A DNA stretch of 64,000 bases from an uncultured Methanospirillum sp. (lineage in GTDB: Archaea > Halobacteriota > Methanomicrobia > Methanomicrobiales > Methanospirillaceae), in the NCBI RefSeq assembly GCF_963668475.1, contig NZ_OY764544.1, forward strand, positions 2,790,001-2,854,000, given 5' to 3'. The notes under the pieces were generated by a model. That model had not been told where the DNA came from. It searched no databases and saw only the letters and a program-made list of their open reading frames with translations. This document shows, one piece after another, positions 7,166-16,806 of the stretch. Each line of letters starts with the position of its first letter. Position 1 is the stretch's first letter. Made by a program: the position numbers and the translations under genes.

Positions 7166-9346
7166 ATGGGAGAAGTCAGCGAATTATCTCAGTCAGTTCA
7201 CCATACCTGGCGTATACAGGAACTGGTCGGAGCAGCACTCGGAATACCGGTGAGACAGGCAACTGCCTGTATCGATCTGCTCGACAGTGGGGCAACCATT
7301 CCGTTCATAGCGCGGTACCGCAAAGAGGCCACCGGTTCGCTGGACGATGCGGTTATCTTCTCACTGTCAACACATCTTGAGAGGATACGAAGGCTCGAGG
7401 AACGAAGGGATGTAATTCTCACGAAAATTTCCGAGGCCGGGCATCTCAGTCCTGACCTCAGGCAGAATATTCTGCAGGCAGGAACCCTTGCTGAACTTGA
7501 GGATCTGTATCTTCCGTATAAGCCGCGGCGCAAGACAAGGGCTGACAAGGCACGTGAGCAGGGTCTTCAGCCCCTTGCTGATCTCCTTCTCACCCAGCAT
7601 TCACAGATCGATCCGCTTACAGAGGCCACGCGGTTCATTAACCCTGATCTGGATGTCCCGACGGCACAGGTCGCACTCGCCGGAGCTGAAGATATTATTG
7701 CAGGTGAGGTGAGTGAAAATCCTGAGGTGCGACAGAAGATCAGGGAAGTGTTTCATACAAGTTCCAGGCTCGATGTATCTGCAGCCCGGGGGACTGGTGG
7801 CGATGCAGGAAAATGGAAAGAGTATGTAGGCACATCCGAATCAGCCGGATCTATCCCGTCCCACAGGATCCTTGCCATCTTCAGGGGTGAAGAGGAAGGT
7901 CTTCTTTCTGCTAAGATCGGCCCTGATCCAAAGGCCGGTATCGGGCTTATTGCAGAAAAGTATCTATCCGGTTCAGGCCCGGCAGTCGAGTGTGTTAAGG
8001 ATGCGGTGACAGATGGCTACCACCGTCTGCTTGCCCCTTCCCTTGAACGCGAACTCCGGAATGAACTCAAAGAGCGTGCTGATGAAGAAGCAGCCCTGGT
8101 TTTTGCCTCAAATGTGCGTTCACTAATCCGCTCTCCTCCTCTTGGTTCAAAGCGGGTTCTGGCGATCGATCCCGGATTTCGTACCGGATGCAAGGTTGTT
8201 GTCCTCACTGCAGAAGGGCTCCCTCTTGAGACTGCGACGATCTTTCCCCACGATCCGAGACCTGATCCCACTGGATCTTCCCAGATAGTCCGGGATCTGG
8301 TCACCAGGCACCATGTTCAGGTCATCGCAGTCGGTGACGGGACCGCAGGCAGGGAAACCTGGCAGTTTGTAAGGAGTCTTGGTCTGCCTGAAGATATTGC
8401 CGTGGTCTCTGTGTATGAGCAGGGTGCTTCGATCTACTCTGCATCAGAACTCGCGAGGACAGAACTGCCTGACATGGATGTGACCATGAGGGGTGCTGTC
8501 TCGATCGGCAGACGCCTTCTGGATCCGCTTGCTGAGATGGTGAAGATCGAACCGCGTTCAATCGGTGTCGGGCAGTACCAGCACGATATTGACCCTGATA
8601 TGCTCAAGTCCAGGCTTGAAGAGGTGGTGAAATCGGTAGTCAACGAGGTCGGCATTGATCTCAACTCTGCTTCTCCCTCACTGTTATCGCACGTTTCTGG
8701 TCTGAACCACCGGCTTGCAACAGAGATAGTCCGGCACCGGGAAAAAAAGGGGCCATTTACAAGCCGTGAAGAGCTCAGGCTCGTGAAAGGTATCGGTGAG
8801 AAGACCTATGAACAGGCTGCAGGGTTCCTTCGGATTCGTGATGGAACGAACCCGCTCGACAACACGGGTGTTCACCCAGAGCGATACGCCCTGGTGGCTC
8901 AAATGGCAACGAGCATCAGCGCGAAACCTGTAGATCTTATCGGTAATGAATCACTGGTACGGCAGTTAAACCTTGAATCGTTTGTCTCTGAAACATGCGG
9001 AATTCCCACTCTGCATGATATCTGCGAGGAACTTATTCGCCCTGGCCGGGATCCACGGGGCGTCTTTGAACCTCCTGTCTATGCAGATCAGGTCACGACA
9101 TTTGATGATCTCAAAGAAGGAATGGTGCTTGACGGTGTCGTGACAAACGTAACGAAGTTTGGTGCATTCATTAATATTGGATTATCGGAGAGTGGCCTCG
9201 TTCACATCAGCGAACTAGCAGACCGGTACGTTCAGGACCCTGCCGATGTCGTAACAATCCGTCAGCGTGTCAGGGTAAAGGTAATTGAGATTGATAGTCA
9301 GAGACGGCGTATCTCCCTCTCGATGAAGCAGGCTGGGTCCGGGTAA
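7166..9346 (+). CDS. tex: Tex-family RNA-binding protein
   Basis: The 726-residue product has the full Tex architecture. The N-terminal helical region has QATACIDLLDSGATIPFIARY and LYLPYKPRRKTRADKARE. A YqgF/RNase H-like domain begins near VLAIDPGFRTGCKVVVL. Helix-hairpin-helix motifs sit around LVKGIGEKTYEQAAGFLR, and a C-terminal S1 domain runs from GMVLDGVVTNVTKFGAF to QRRRISLSMKQ. Bacterial Tex proteins affect transcription and bind nucleic acids. Tex is widespread in bacteria but patchy in archaea, so transfer is likely. Length is normal. Confidence 0.93.
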   Translation: MGEVSELSQSVHHTWRIQELVGAALGIPVRQATACIDLLDSGATIPFIARYRKEATGSLDDAVIFSLSTHLERIRRLEERRDVILTKISEAGHLSPDLRQNILQAGTLAELEDLYLPYKPRRKTRADKAREQGLQPLADLLLTQHSQIDPLTEATRFINPDLDVPTAQVALAGAEDIIAGEVSENPEVRQKIREVFHTSSRLDVSAARGTGGDAGKWKEYVGTSESAGSIPSHRILAIFRGEEEGLLSAKIGPDPKAGIGLIAEKYLSGSGPAVECVKDAVTDGYHRLLAPSLERELRNELKERADEEAALVFASNVRSLIRSPPLGSKRVLAIDPGFRTGCKVVVLTAEGLPLETATIFPHDPRPDPTGSSQIVRDLVTRHHVQVIAVGDGTAGRETWQFVRSLGLPEDIAVVSVYEQGASIYSASELARTELPDMDVTMRGAVSIGRRLLDPLAEMVKIEPRSIGVGQYQHDIDPDMLKSRLEEVVKSVVNEVGIDLNSASPSLLSHVSGLNHRLATEIVRHREKKGPFTSREELRLVKGIGEKTYEQAAGFLRIRDGTNPLDNTGVHPERYALVAQMATSISAKPVDLIGNESLVRQLNLESFVSETCGIPTLHDICEELIRPGRDPRGVFEPPVYADQVTTFDDLKEGMVLDGVVTNVTKFGAFINIGLSESGLVHISELADRYVQDPADVVTIRQRVRVKVIEIDSQRRRISLSMKQAGSG

Positions 9347-9378
9347 CCCCGAATGACGGATTATCTCGTGGTGTTTAT

Positions 9379-10488
9379 GTGACCCCCCTCTCACCAGATC
9401 GTAAACCTCTCTTATACGCAGTGTTATCGGCAGTTCTTTTTGGCAGCTGTGCACCGATGACCAAATATTTCGTTGGCAGTACCGGACCGGTGATGCTGGC
9501 CGCCCTTTTTTATATTGGAAGCGGGACCGGCATGCTGCTTCTGATCCTGATTGGGAAGATAATCCGTCGCGACCCATCAGCCCGCGAAGCGCCTCTTACA
9601 CGATCTGATGCTCCGTATCTTGCTGGTATGGCCATATTGGGTGGTGTCCTGGCCCCGGTCACGCTGATGTACTCCATGATAAATACTCCTGCTGCGACCG
9701 GGTCTCTCCTCCTGAACTTTGAACCTGTTGCGACAGCAGTACTAGCAGCACTCCTCTTTCGTGAGTCTGTGGGGAAGAGGATCTGGATTGCCATGGGACT
9801 TATCACCGGTTCCTGTCTCATCCTGAGTCTGGACCCTGCAGGAGAATTTGGAGTATCACTGGGTTCGGTCGGAGTATTGCTGGCCTGTTTTTTCTGGGCC
9901 ATTGACAACAACATCAGCAGGCATGTATCAGGCCGGGACCCGCTCTCAGCAATCCTGGTGAAAGGGTATGGAGCAGGGATCATCTCTCTGGTAATCGCTC
10001 TTCTCATCGGTGAATCGCTTCCATCGGCAGGATCTGTCCCTGTTTACATGATTGTCGGGTTCTTCAGTTTTGGAGGGCTTGCCAGTGTCTTCTTCCTACT
10101 TGCACTCCGTTCAATCGGGACTGCACGTACCGGATTGTTTCTCGCACTCTCCCCGTTCTTCGGAGTATTCTTCTCATTTCTTCTCTTTGCAGAAACCCCG
10201 CAGTTCCTCTTCCTTGTAGCACTCCCTGTCATGGTTCTCGGAACCTGGCTGCTTGTATCAGAGCAGCACGCACATCGGCATTACCATCCTCCCCTGGTGC
10301 ATAACCATCGTCACCGACATGATGATCTTCACCATGATCATCAGCATGTCAAAGATCTCCCTCCCCTCTCCCGGTCTGGTGAACATACGCACCTGCACTC
10401 CCATGATGCCGTTACCCACGAACACCAGCACAGGCCTGATCTCCATCACCGGCATGATCATAGGCCCCTGACCTCTGGAAAGAGATAA
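9379..10488 (+). CDS. DMT/EamA transporter with histidine-rich C-terminal tail
   Basis: The 369-residue protein starts at GTG 9379 after GGTG. About 290 residues contain ten hydrophobic segments in two EamA repeats (for example AVLSAVLFGSCAPMTKYFVG and NFEPVATAVLAALLF). The last 75 residues or so form a His-rich cytoplasmic or surface tail, with runs such as HNHRHRHDDLHHDHQH and HTHLHSHDAVTHEHQH. Such tails usually bind Zn, Ni or Co. DMT proteins export metabolites; a metal-sensing or metal-efflux role is inferred. It precedes the agmatine enzyme by six bases and is probably co-transcribed, so a link to polyamine export is an alternative. Confidence 0.85.
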   Translation: MTPLSPDRKPLLYAVLSAVLFGSCAPMTKYFVGSTGPVMLAALFYIGSGTGMLLLILIGKIIRRDPSAREAPLTRSDAPYLAGMAILGGVLAPVTLMYSMINTPAATGSLLLNFEPVATAVLAALLFRESVGKRIWIAMGLITGSCLILSLDPAGEFGVSLGSVGVLLACFFWAIDNNISRHVSGRDPLSAILVKGYGAGIISLVIALLIGESLPSAGSVPVYMIVGFFSFGGLASVFFLLALRSIGTARTGLFLALSPFFGVFFSFLLFAETPQFLFLVALPVMVLGTWLLVSEQHAHRHYHPPLVHNHRHRHDDLHHDHQHVKDLPPLSRSGEHTHLHSHDAVTHEHQHRPDLHHRHDHRPLTSGKR

Positions 10489-10494
10489 CCTCAC

Positions 10495-12441
10495 ATGAGT
10501 AGTATGATCGGAGAAGAAATGGAGAGCCGCCCTGTTATGCTTGGTCTGATCCAGGCCTTGGCATCCCTGGATCCCGATGAAAATCTTCGAAAGATGGTCA
10601 GCAAGGTCACTGAAGCGATCTCTGCCGGTGCCAGGATTATCTGTCTTCCTGAGCTGTACCGCACCCAATACTTTCCCCAGTACATCGGCCGGGACCCGGC
10701 ACCATTTGCAGAAACAATACCCGGTGAGTCAAGCCGGGTGTTTTCAGATCTTGCAAAAGAGCATGGGGTAGTGATCATCGTCCCGATCTTTGAGCATGCG
10801 AAGACTGGAGAGTATCGCAACGCAGCAGTGATCATCGATGCAGACGGTTCAGTCTATGCTCCGTACTATAAAGTACATGTCCCCCAGGATCCATCCTTCT
10901 TTGAGAAGGGATATTTTGCCGAGGGTGATGAGTTCAGGGTTGTTGATACCAGGTTCGGAAAGATAGCAGTCCTGATCTGTTATGACCAGTGGTTCCCGGA
11001 AGCTGCACGTGCAGTAGCCCTGGCTGGAGCCGAGATCATCTTCTATCCAACTGCTATCGGTGATATCATCGATGCATCTCCGGTTGAGGGAGAATGGCAG
11101 GATTCGTGGGAGACGATCCAGCGGAGCCATGCAATCGCAAACAGCGTGCATGTCGCAGCAGTAAACAGGGTCGGTACAGAGGATAGGGTCAGGTTCTTTG
11201 GTGGTTCGTTTGTAGCTGATGCCTTCGGCTCCGTCCTGTCACGGGCAGGTTCAGAGGAGGAGATCCTTCTTACCACGATCGATCTCGCAATGAACAGAAC
11301 TGTTTCTGACTCCTGGGGTTTCATCAGGAACCGGCGGCCTGAAACCTACCACTCCCTCTGCACACCGATCCGCGGAGACGGACCTGAAAGGGTCTCTCCT
11401 GCACTCGGCGATACTCCCCGGAACCGGGGATTTCACATGCCAGCAGAGTGGGAACCCCATGAGGCAGTGTGGATTTCATGGCCGCACAACACCCTCACGT
11501 TTCCGTTCATTGAGGCGGTTGAAGAGAGTTACATCAGGTTCATCAAAGCAGTTCACCTCTCTGAGAATGTCTGCCTGCATGTTCCTGAAGGAGATGAATC
11601 AGGTCGTATTACCCATCTTCTCAAGGATGCAGGCGTCGATATGAGCCGGGTGACGCTGTTTCCTGTTTCATACTCTGATGTCTGGATTCGTGATTACGGC
11701 CCGACTTTTCTTGTAAACCGTGGGGATCTTCAGGTAGCAATGGTCAGATGGATCTTCAACGCCTGGGGTGACAAGTACGATGAACTTCTTACAGATGGGG
11801 CAGTCCCCGGGTTTATGGCCGAAGTACTTCGCCTTCCGGTCTTTGAACCTGGTGTTGTACTTGAAGGAGGCTCTATCGACGTCAACGGGAGAGGGACGGT
11901 TCTGACAACACGATCCTGCCTGTTGAACCCGAACCGCAACCCATCCCTCTCTCAAGATGAGATCGAGCAGGTACTGCTGGAATACCTGGGTGCTGTGAAG
12001 GTGATCTGGCTGAGTGATGGTGTTGCAGGTGACGATACTGACGGGCATATCGATGATATCGCCAGGTTCATCGATCCTGTTACTGTTCTTTGTGCCGTTG
12101 AGGAGGATCCTGCAGATGAGAATTATGCAGCACTTCACGAGAATTATCAGATCCTCTGTAATGAGACCGATCAGGATGGCAGGCCCCTCACAGTGATTCC
12201 ACTCCCGATGCCGAAGATGATAACCGGAGAAGAGGGCAGGTATCCTGCAAGTTATTCGAATTTTTACATCGGCAACGGGGTGGTGATCGTGCCGGTGTTT
12301 GACGATCCCAATGATGAACGTGCATGTGATATCATTCGTCAGGTTTTCCCGGACCGTGAAGTGATCGGCATCAACGCCCGTGCCATGATCGAAGGGTATG
12401 GAACCTTTCACTGTGCGACACAGCAACAGCCCCGCCTGTAA
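10495..12441 (+). CDS. Fused N-carbamoylputrescine amidohydrolase / agmatine deiminase
   Basis: The 648-residue protein joins two enzymes. Residues ~10-295 are a nitrilase-superfamily amidohydrolase of the AguB type with the Glu53 (CLPELY), Lys126 (YYKVHVP), Cys162 (ICYDQWFPE) triad. Residues ~312-648 are a peptidylarginine deiminase-type agmatine deiminase: EWEPHEAVWISWPHN, SDVWIRDYGPTF, VVLEGGSIDVNGRG, DDTDGHIDDIARF, and the catalytic Cys640 in FHCATQQQPR. Together they would turn agmatine into N-carbamoylputrescine plus ammonia, then putrescine, CO2 and ammonia. The gene is uninterrupted and both active sites look complete. Putrescine synthesis from arginine via agmatine is the likely role. 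Confidence 0.93.
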   Translation: MSSMIGEEMESRPVMLGLIQALASLDPDENLRKMVSKVTEAISAGARIICLPELYRTQYFPQYIGRDPAPFAETIPGESSRVFSDLAKEHGVVIIVPIFEHAKTGEYRNAAVIIDADGSVYAPYYKVHVPQDPSFFEKGYFAEGDEFRVVDTRFGKIAVLICYDQWFPEAARAVALAGAEIIFYPTAIGDIIDASPVEGEWQDSWETIQRSHAIANSVHVAAVNRVGTEDRVRFFGGSFVADAFGSVLSRAGSEEEILLTTIDLAMNRTVSDSWGFIRNRRPETYHSLCTPIRGDGPERVSPALGDTPRNRGFHMPAEWEPHEAVWISWPHNTLTFPFIEAVEESYIRFIKAVHLSENVCLHVPEGDESGRITHLLKDAGVDMSRVTLFPVSYSDVWIRDYGPTFLVNRGDLQVAMVRWIFNAWGDKYDELLTDGAVPGFMAEVLRLPVFEPGVVLEGGSIDVNGRGTVLTTRSCLLNPNRNPSLSQDEIEQVLLEYLGAVKVIWLSDGVAGDDTDGHIDDIARFIDPVTVLCAVEEDPADENYAALHENYQILCNETDQDGRPLTVIPLPMPKMITGEEGRYPASYSNFYIGNGVVIVPVFDDPNDERACDIIRQVFPDREVIGINARAMIEGYGTFHCATQQQPRL

Positions 12442-12498
12442 CCAGCCTGACGGCGAAAGATTCATCGTAATAGGATTCAAATCACCAGCCGGGTACAC

Positions 12499-12807
12499 AT
12501 GACCGGGTTAATAGGAGAATTTCTGGAATTTCTCAAGGAGTACAAGGTTGTTGTACTGGCTGTTGCGTTCATCATGGGTGTTGCAGCAACGAGCCTTGTC
12601 AAGTCTCTGGTTGATAACATCATCATGCCCTTTGTGGGTGTGCTGGTACCCTCCGGCGACTGGAAAGCTGCCACCCTCAACCTTGGACCTGTTCATCTTG
12701 GGATCGGTCCGTTCGCGGCAGAATGTATAAACTTCATCGTTGTTGCCTTCGTGGTCTTCATGATTGCAAAGTATGTAATGGCAGAAGAGAAGATAGAGAA
12801 GAAGTGA
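12499..12807 (+). CDS. mscL: Large-conductance mechanosensitive channel, short form
   Basis: The 102-residue protein has the MscL layout: N-terminal amphipathic helix, first membrane helix (VVVLAVAFIMGVAATSLVKS), the motif NIIMPFVGVL, a short periplasmic loop, and the second helix (INFIVVAFVVFMIAKYV) with a charged end EEKIEKK. It is shorter than the roughly 130 residues of bacterial MscL, mainly in the loop and C-terminal bundle. It would release osmolytes on hypo-osmotic shock. Confidence 0.88.
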   Translation: MTGLIGEFLEFLKEYKVVVLAVAFIMGVAATSLVKSLVDNIIMPFVGVLVPSGDWKAATLNLGPVHLGIGPFAAECINFIVVAFVVFMIAKYVMAEEKIEKK

Positions 12808-12953
12808 GTGTTACACTCACAAGTTTCGTTTTCTGACCACCGCAATACTGCTGTTTTTCCCACCCTGCTGGTGCTGATTTCTGCCCGGTTCGGTTAATTT
12901 AAATAGTTAGCTGCCGGAGGATGGTATCTGATGATCTCACGGGAGCTGGCATA

Positions 12954-14732
12954 ATGACAATATCAAATTTCAAACGCCTCTTTGAAGTGTTTCATGGATA
13001 CGAGCGGTGGTTTCTCTTCTCAATTCTGCTCAATATCGTGGTTGCCGGTGGCACTCTTGCCATTCCTGCCCTCTCTGCCGATCTGATCAACAACGGGATC
13101 CTGAAGAACAACTTCTCATACTCTCTTGATGTCGGGGTTCTCATGCTCCTGGCTGCGGTCATTGCAGGAGCATGCCAGATCGGAAATGCAGCGATCGCGG
13201 TCTGGGCATCAGAATATTCTGCCCATACATTGCGCACCCGCGAGTTTGAAAAGATCCAGACCCTCTCATTCGGGAACATCGACAGGTTCAGATCCAGTGA
13301 TCTGCTTGTCAGACTGACAACAGATGTTCAGAATATCAAGGTTGCGATACAGCAGTCGGTGATGAACCTCATGCAGGCCCCCCTCCTTCTTATCGGCACT
13401 GTTCTCATCATGGCTGTCATGGCCCCTGCCCTTGTCTGGATCATGGTTGTGCTTCTGGTGCTTCTGACTGTTCTGCTGGTTGTGTACTTTGTCATCGTCG
13501 AACCTGCATTCTCCCGCAAGCAGGCAGAGATTGACCACGTGAACAAAGCCCTTCGTGAGACCCTGACCGGCATCAGGGTGGTCAAGGCATTTGTCAGGCA
13601 GGAGTATGAGATCACAAAGTTCGGGCAGGCTGCAGAGAGCCTGAAGCATGCGGCTGTCAGGCCACAGATGGTCATGTCCTATCTCATGCCTACTGTGTTT
13701 GCGATCGCTATCCTCGGGTTCGGGGCAGTCTATTACTTCGGAGGTATACAGGTTCTCGAAGGAACAGGTCTTATGATCGGTGACGTGACCTCGGCTGCAC
13801 AATATATCCTCATCCTCATGATGCCTCTTCTGATCATCGCGATTGTGCTGCCGTTTATCACCCAGGCAAATGCATCACTGAAGAGGATCTTTGAGGTTCT
13901 TGATGCGGTACCTGAGGTGAGTGAACCTGACGTTCCTGCGGTAATGAACATCGATCAGGTAAAAGGTCGTGTGGCGTTCGAGAATGTCTCCTTTGCATAC
14001 CGGAATGCTGATGGAGAGCCTGAAGGTGAGGTCCTTAAAGAAATAAACCTGGTAGCAGAGCCTGGTGAAACAATCGGGTTTCTGGGAGCAACCGGCTGTG
14101 GCAAGTCATCGCTGGTCTCACTTATTCCCCGGTTTTATGATGTCACCGGTGGCCGTGTCACCATCGATGGCGTGGATGTCCGCTCCATCTCCCTGGAAAC
14201 ACTTCGGAGCATAGTCAGTGTATGCCTCCAGGAGTCAGTCCTCTTTTCAGGTGCAATCAGCGAGACGATCCGGTTTGGAAAACCTTCCATGACCGATGAT
14301 GAGATGATCGTGGCTGCCCGTTCAGCAGATGTGGACGGGTTTGTGCAGAATATTCCTGAACTGTATGACGGAAAGGTTGCCAGGCGTGGCTCCAACTTCT
14401 CCGGTGGCCAGCGTCAGAGGCTCTCGATCGCCCGTGCCCTCGCACAGAAACCAAAGATCCTGATCCTTGATGACAGCACCAGTGCCTGCGATGTTGCCAC
14501 CGAGGCACGGATTCAGGATGCGATCACTGACATGATGGCCGGCACAACCAAGTTCATCGTGGCCCAGCGAATCAGTTCGGTCATCACCGCTGATCGGATC
14601 GTCCTTCTGAACCAGGGAACTATTGAGGCGACCGGGACACATGCAGAACTCCTCTCCTCAAGTCCTCTCTATCAGGAGATCTATGAGTCACAACTCGGGA
14701 GCGGCCTTCAATCAAGGGGGAATGCATCATGA
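12954..14732 (+). CDS. ABC exporter half-transporter, degenerate ATP-site subunit
   Basis: Starting at ATG 12954 after CGGGAG (MTISNFKRLFEVFHGYERW), the product is about 592 residues: six membrane helices then a nucleotide-binding domain. It has Walker A GATGCGKSS and signature FSGGQRQRL. After Walker B the sequence reads ILILDDSTSACD, with Asp where the catalytic Glu is expected, and the switch His region reads VAQRISS. This marks the non-hydrolytic half of heterodimeric exporters such as TM287/288. Its stop overlaps the start of the partner gene (ATGA). Substrate unknown. Confidence 0.9.
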   Translation: MTISNFKRLFEVFHGYERWFLFSILLNIVVAGGTLAIPALSADLINNGILKNNFSYSLDVGVLMLLAAVIAGACQIGNAAIAVWASEYSAHTLRTREFEKIQTLSFGNIDRFRSSDLLVRLTTDVQNIKVAIQQSVMNLMQAPLLLIGTVLIMAVMAPALVWIMVVLLVLLTVLLVVYFVIVEPAFSRKQAEIDHVNKALRETLTGIRVVKAFVRQEYEITKFGQAAESLKHAAVRPQMVMSYLMPTVFAIAILGFGAVYYFGGIQVLEGTGLMIGDVTSAAQYILILMMPLLIIAIVLPFITQANASLKRIFEVLDAVPEVSEPDVPAVMNIDQVKGRVAFENVSFAYRNADGEPEGEVLKEINLVAEPGETIGFLGATGCGKSSLVSLIPRFYDVTGGRVTIDGVDVRSISLETLRSIVSVCLQESVLFSGAISETIRFGKPSMTDDEMIVAARSADVDGFVQNIPELYDGKVARRGSNFSGGQRQRLSIARALAQKPKILILDDSTSACDVATEARIQDAITDMMAGTTKFIVAQRISSVITADRIVLLNQGTIEATGTHAELLSSSPLYQEIYESQLGSGLQSRGNAS

Positions 14733-16543
14733 CAATGACTCCAAAACCGGTCTCGGTCTCAGGGACAGATCAGAATGACCAGTACGAATCCATAGGGCTG
14801 ACGCTGCGCAGGCTGCTCTCCTACCTGACCAGGTACCGGTTCAGACTCGCCCTGGCTATTCTCTTCATGATCGGGTTCTCTGTCACGATGGGAATCCTTC
14901 CTGCCCTTATGGGGTATGCAACGAATATCATCGCCGGCCATGGATCACTGGAGGATCTCAAACAGGTCCTTGTCTACTTCATCATCGATGCCGCTGCCCT
15001 CTGGATCTTCGGGCATCTGACCCAGCATCTCCTCTCAAAGATCTCACAGGAAGGTCTCTACACCCTCAGAACCGAGCTCTTCAACCATATGCAGGCACTC
15101 TCTCTCAGTTTCTTTGATCGCCAGCCGATCGGCGAGCTGATGAGCAGAGTCTCGAACGATACCGATGTTATCGATCAGTTCTTTTCAAACGGGATTCAGC
15201 AGGTTCTCCAGTCTGTTACCACGATCATCGTTCTCACCCTTGTGATGCTCTGGATAAACCCGGTTCTCACCCTTCTTGTATACCTGGCGGTCTTCGGGAT
15301 GCTGGCAATCTCATCCACCATCGCCAGGATATCAGGCCCGGCTTTTGAGAGGATGCAGGAGCTCCTTGGTGAGCTGAACGGGTATGCAGAGGAGCGGCTT
15401 GCAGGCCAGAAGGTTACCATCGCATACAACCAGCAGGGAAACAGCGGCGTGGGATTCTCAAAACTCTCGGGAATCGTTGCCAGGACCGGTGGCCATGCCC
15501 AGTTTGTTGCACTCACATCCATGCCTGCTGCAACGATCATGGCAAACCTGCAGATGATCCTTCTTCTGATCGTCGGTGGTGCCATGGTGATGGAAGGTCA
15601 TATCCAGCTCGGTGAACTGGTTGCATTTCTCGGTCTCTCATCAAACATCTCCTCGCCACTCTCACAGATATTCTCTCAGTACGCCCTGATCATCGGGGCA
15701 AGCGCCGGAGCGGCCCGGGTGTTCAGGATCCTTGACGAACAGCCGGTGGTTGCAGATCTCCCTGAAGCAAAACCGATGCCTCTGGTTGATGGAGATGTGA
15801 AGTTTGACGATGTTGATTTCGCATATGTTCCCGGCAGAACTGTCCTGAAGAACAATACGTTCAGGGCTCTTCCTGGTCAGGTATTCGGGCTGTGTGGTCC
15901 AACCGGGGCCGGCAAAAGCACCATCATCAACATCCTGACCCGGTATTATGACATCCAGTCAGGAGCGATCACCATAGACGGAGTCAGGATCGATGAGGTA
16001 GGACAGGACAGTCTCAGGATCCAGATCGCCCAGGTTCTGCAGGAACCCTTCCTCTTCTCAGGCACCATTCTGGAGAACCTGCGGTATGCACGGGGTGATG
16101 CTACTGATGATGAGTGTATCGCGGCTGCGAAACAGGCCGGAGCATACGAGTTCATCATGGCCCAGCCTGAAGGGTTTGATACCTTCCTCAATGACGGCGG
16201 CTCGAACCTCTCACAGGGCCAGCGGCAGATGCTTACCATTGCACGGGCCATGGTGTCAGAACCCCGCCTCCTGATCCTGGACGAGGCGACCAGCAATGTG
16301 GATACCAGAACAGAGAAACTGATCCAGTCCGGTCTTCTCAGCCTGCAGCAGGGGAAGACATCGTTCATTATTGCTCACCGGCTGTCCACGATTCGCCACT
16401 CTGACTGCATCCTTGTCATTAATCAGGGAGAGATCATCGAGAGGGGAACCCATGATGACCTGATGGCTGCACAGGGATTCTATTACAACCTCTACATGAG
16501 CCAGTTCAGGGGAAAACTCAGTTCCATAACCGGGATTGCATGA
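14729..16543 (+). CDS. ABC exporter half-transporter, catalytic subunit
   Basis: The 604-residue partner has six membrane helices followed by an ATPase with Walker A GPTGAGKST, Walker B LLILDEATSNVD with the catalytic Glu, and the switch histidine in IIAHRLST. Its signature is LSQGQ rather than LSGGQ. In a heterodimer this off-consensus signature would face the Asp-containing Walker B of subunit 1, giving one weak and one working ATP site. The exporter could move lipids, peptides or drugs; the sequence does not decide. Confidence 0.92.
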   Translation: MTMTPKPVSVSGTDQNDQYESIGLTLRRLLSYLTRYRFRLALAILFMIGFSVTMGILPALMGYATNIIAGHGSLEDLKQVLVYFIIDAAALWIFGHLTQHLLSKISQEGLYTLRTELFNHMQALSLSFFDRQPIGELMSRVSNDTDVIDQFFSNGIQQVLQSVTTIIVLTLVMLWINPVLTLLVYLAVFGMLAISSTIARISGPAFERMQELLGELNGYAEERLAGQKVTIAYNQQGNSGVGFSKLSGIVARTGGHAQFVALTSMPAATIMANLQMILLLIVGGAMVMEGHIQLGELVAFLGLSSNISSPLSQIFSQYALIIGASAGAARVFRILDEQPVVADLPEAKPMPLVDGDVKFDDVDFAYVPGRTVLKNNTFRALPGQVFGLCGPTGAGKSTIINILTRYYDIQSGAITIDGVRIDEVGQDSLRIQIAQVLQEPFLFSGTILENLRYARGDATDDECIAAAKQAGAYEFIMAQPEGFDTFLNDGGSNLSQGQRQMLTIARAMVSEPRLLILDEATSNVDTRTEKLIQSGLLSLQQGKTSFIIAHRLSTIRHSDCILVINQGEIIERGTHDDLMAAQGFYYNLYMSQFRGKLSSITGIA

Positions 16544-16806
16544 GTACACGGTATCCTGTGTCAGGGAAGAATAAACCTGACACTCCGGATTTACCAGGAC
16601 TGACGAATCAGGAATCGTGAATCTGTTGTCCCGTTCTTTCCTGGCACTCCTCTTCGGTATACAGAATAAGAATCACGGGCAACATAATCTGGAGTTCAGC
16701 CAGTCCTGTGTTTAAAAACTCAACCCGGTGTTATTCGATGACCAATGATGAACGTTCAAAAGGAGAACTCGTCTCATATCTGATCCGTGATGAGATGGGA
16801 GACTGT

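Noticed and set aside
10253..10668. Open frames on both strands over the His-rich coding region
   Set aside because: They are shadows caused by the biased CAT/CAC codon content of the DMT exporter tail and the start of the next gene.
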